Origin: Pseudarthrobacter sp. NBSH8
GTDB lineage: Bacteria; Actinomycetota; Actinomycetes; Actinomycetales; Micrococcaceae
Direction of reading: 5' to 3'
Assembly (NCBI RefSeq): GCF_014217545.1
Contig: NZ_CP043178.1
Span: forward strand, 186,001 to 250,000
Length of the DNA stretch: 64,000 nt
This document shows, one piece after another, positions 63,215 through 64,000 of this stretch. The translations under genes were made by a program, and so were the position numbers. The stretch's first letter is position 1, and each line of letters starts with the position of its first letter. The notes under the pieces were generated by a model, which saw nothing but the letters and a program-made list of their open reading frames with translations, searched no databases and was not told where the DNA came from.

Positions 63215-64000
63215 TCAGCGCTTCTTCGGCGCCCGTTTCGCTGCTGCGTTAACGGCTGCCTTGACGGCGGGAGGCAGGCCCGCCTGCTCCGTTTCCGGTT
63301 CAGCCACCGAGCCGCGGGCCTTCGCGATGGCTTTCATGCCGTGGTAGATCACCAGGGCCGCGGCTGAGCCGAGGGCGATGCCCGTGAACGTCAGTTCCCC
63401 GATGGTCCAGGTGTAATCCGCGATGCCGATGATCAGCGCGACGGCGGCAGTGGTCAGGTTCACGGGGTTGGAGAAGTTCACCTTGTTCTGCACCCAGATC
63501 TTGACGCCCAGGATGCCGATCATGCCATACAGCATGGTGGCGGCGCCGCCCAGAACGCCCGGCGGGACCGTAGCAATCAGTTCGCCGAATTTCGGCGAGA
63601 AGCTCAGGACAATAGCGAAGACGCCGGCAACCCAGTATGCCGCCGTCGAATACACCTTGGTGGCCGCCATAACGCCGATGTTCTCCGCGTAGGTGGTGGT
63701 GCCGGAACCGCCGCCGAAGCCGGCAAGAACCGTGGCGGCGCCGTCCGCCATCAGCGCGCGGCCGGAGACGCCGTCGAGGTTCTGGCCGGTCATGGCCGCC
63801 ACGGACTTCACGTGCCCGATGTTCTCGGCTACCAGGACCAGCACGACGGGGACAAAGAGGCCAAGCACGCCCACATGGAACTCGGGGGTCTGGAAGTAAG
63901 GCAGCCCGATCCAAGCGGCGGCCTCCATTTTTTCGTAGCTCACTTCGCCGCGCAGCATGGCCACGAGGTAGCCCACTACAACGCCCACCAGGATGCTGAG
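63215..64000 (-). CDS. NCS2-family uracil/xanthine permease, 3' part
   Basis: The frame is open at the right edge (further residues LSILVG upstream of 63988), so the N-terminal half is outside the window. Family features: the TM-rich GLFVPVVLVLVAENIGHVKS, the motif TVLAGFGGGSGTTTYAENIG with the substrate-binding Glu-Asn and Gly stretch, and PPGVLGGAATMLYGMIGI. It ends in an Ala/Lys-rich tail with AAKRAPKKR. It transports uracil or a purine with protons or sodium. Confidence 0.92.
   Translation of the reverse strand, partial: LSILVGVVVGYLVAMLRGEVSYEKMEAAAWIGLPYFQTPEFHVGVLGLFVPVVLVLVAENIGHVKSVAAMTGQNLDGVSGRALMADGAATVLAGFGGGSGTTTYAENIGVMAATKVYSTAAYWVAGVFAIVLSFSPKFGELIATVPPGVLGGAATMLYGMIGILGVKIWVQNKVNFSNPVNLTTAAVALIIGIADYTWTIGELTFTGIALGSAAALVIYHGMKAIAKARGSVAEPETEQAGLPPAVKAAVNAAAKRAPKKR

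Overview
The window is high-GC DNA with actinobacterial hallmarks: GTG/TTG starts, 1-8 bp stop/start overlaps, long spurious antisense frames, and a gene set (heterotetrameric sarcosine oxidase, BCCT betaine carrier, creatinase, GAF-ANTAR protein, DUF6328 protein). It reads like a soil Micrococcaceae chromosome (Arthrobacter / Pseudarthrobacter type). The genus is inferred from gene content; no marker gene is present.

Layout. 1-2.5 kb is a decayed zone: the 3' part of a PucR-type regulator, a fragment of an NCS1 permease fused to a frameshifted IS110 remnant, and a frameshifted DUF202 gene. 2.5-29 kb is a large methylamine / one-carbon catabolic region. On the minus strand are glyA-soxB-soxD-soxA-soxG-sdaA-purU, followed by pdxS, a small four-cysteine protein, an aminotransferase and a 2-hydroxyacid dehydrogenase. 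Divergent GntR and IclR regulators follow. Then come a Rieske oxygenase with an FAD reductase (minus) and a Rieske ferredoxin, BCCT carrier, second purU and dimethylglycine dehydrogenase (plus), and finally an MFS carrier, creatinase and a second IclR regulator. Together these predict glycine betaine -> dimethylglycine -> sarcosine, and creatine -> sarcosine + urea, both feeding sarcosine -> glycine -> serine -> pyruvate. Tetrahydrofolate carries the methyl groups and PurU recovers free folate as formate is released.

29-31.9 kb holds a lipid-anchored or Tat-exported alpha/beta hydrolase, a GntR/FCD regulator and nagB. 32-36.5 kb is a sulfane-sulfur island: a CstR-type persulfide repressor, two rhodaneses, a TauE/SafE exporter, thioredoxin, a metallo-beta-lactamase/rhodanese fusion and a small Cys protein. 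Its operators are visible inside two promoter spacers. 36.5-49 kb is a minus-strand sialic acid / amino-sugar locus: a C39-like lipoprotein, nagA, nanE, nanK, a nanA-like aldolase, an oligopeptide-type ABC importer with a permease-ATPase fusion, and a sialidase that lacks a signal peptide.

49-52 kb has a PfkB kinase, a HAD phosphatase, a small protein and a GDPD enzyme. 52-57 kb is a c-di-GMP signalling block: an EAL protein, a GGDEF-EAL protein and a hybrid histidine kinase, with a divergent small protein. 57-64 kb holds a methyltransferase, glycerate kinase, a DUF6328 membrane protein, a general-stress SDR, an acidic disordered protein, a GAF-ANTAR protein, an SGNH hydrolase and the 3' part of an NCS2 permease.

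The strongest regulatory signals are three promoters sharing a GTTGCA/TGTTGC element just downstream of the -10 (betaine oxygenase, ferredoxin and MFS-creatinase units), a perfect palindrome inside the glyA-sox promoter spacer, and CstR-type operators placed exactly between -35 and -10 of two sulfur promoters.
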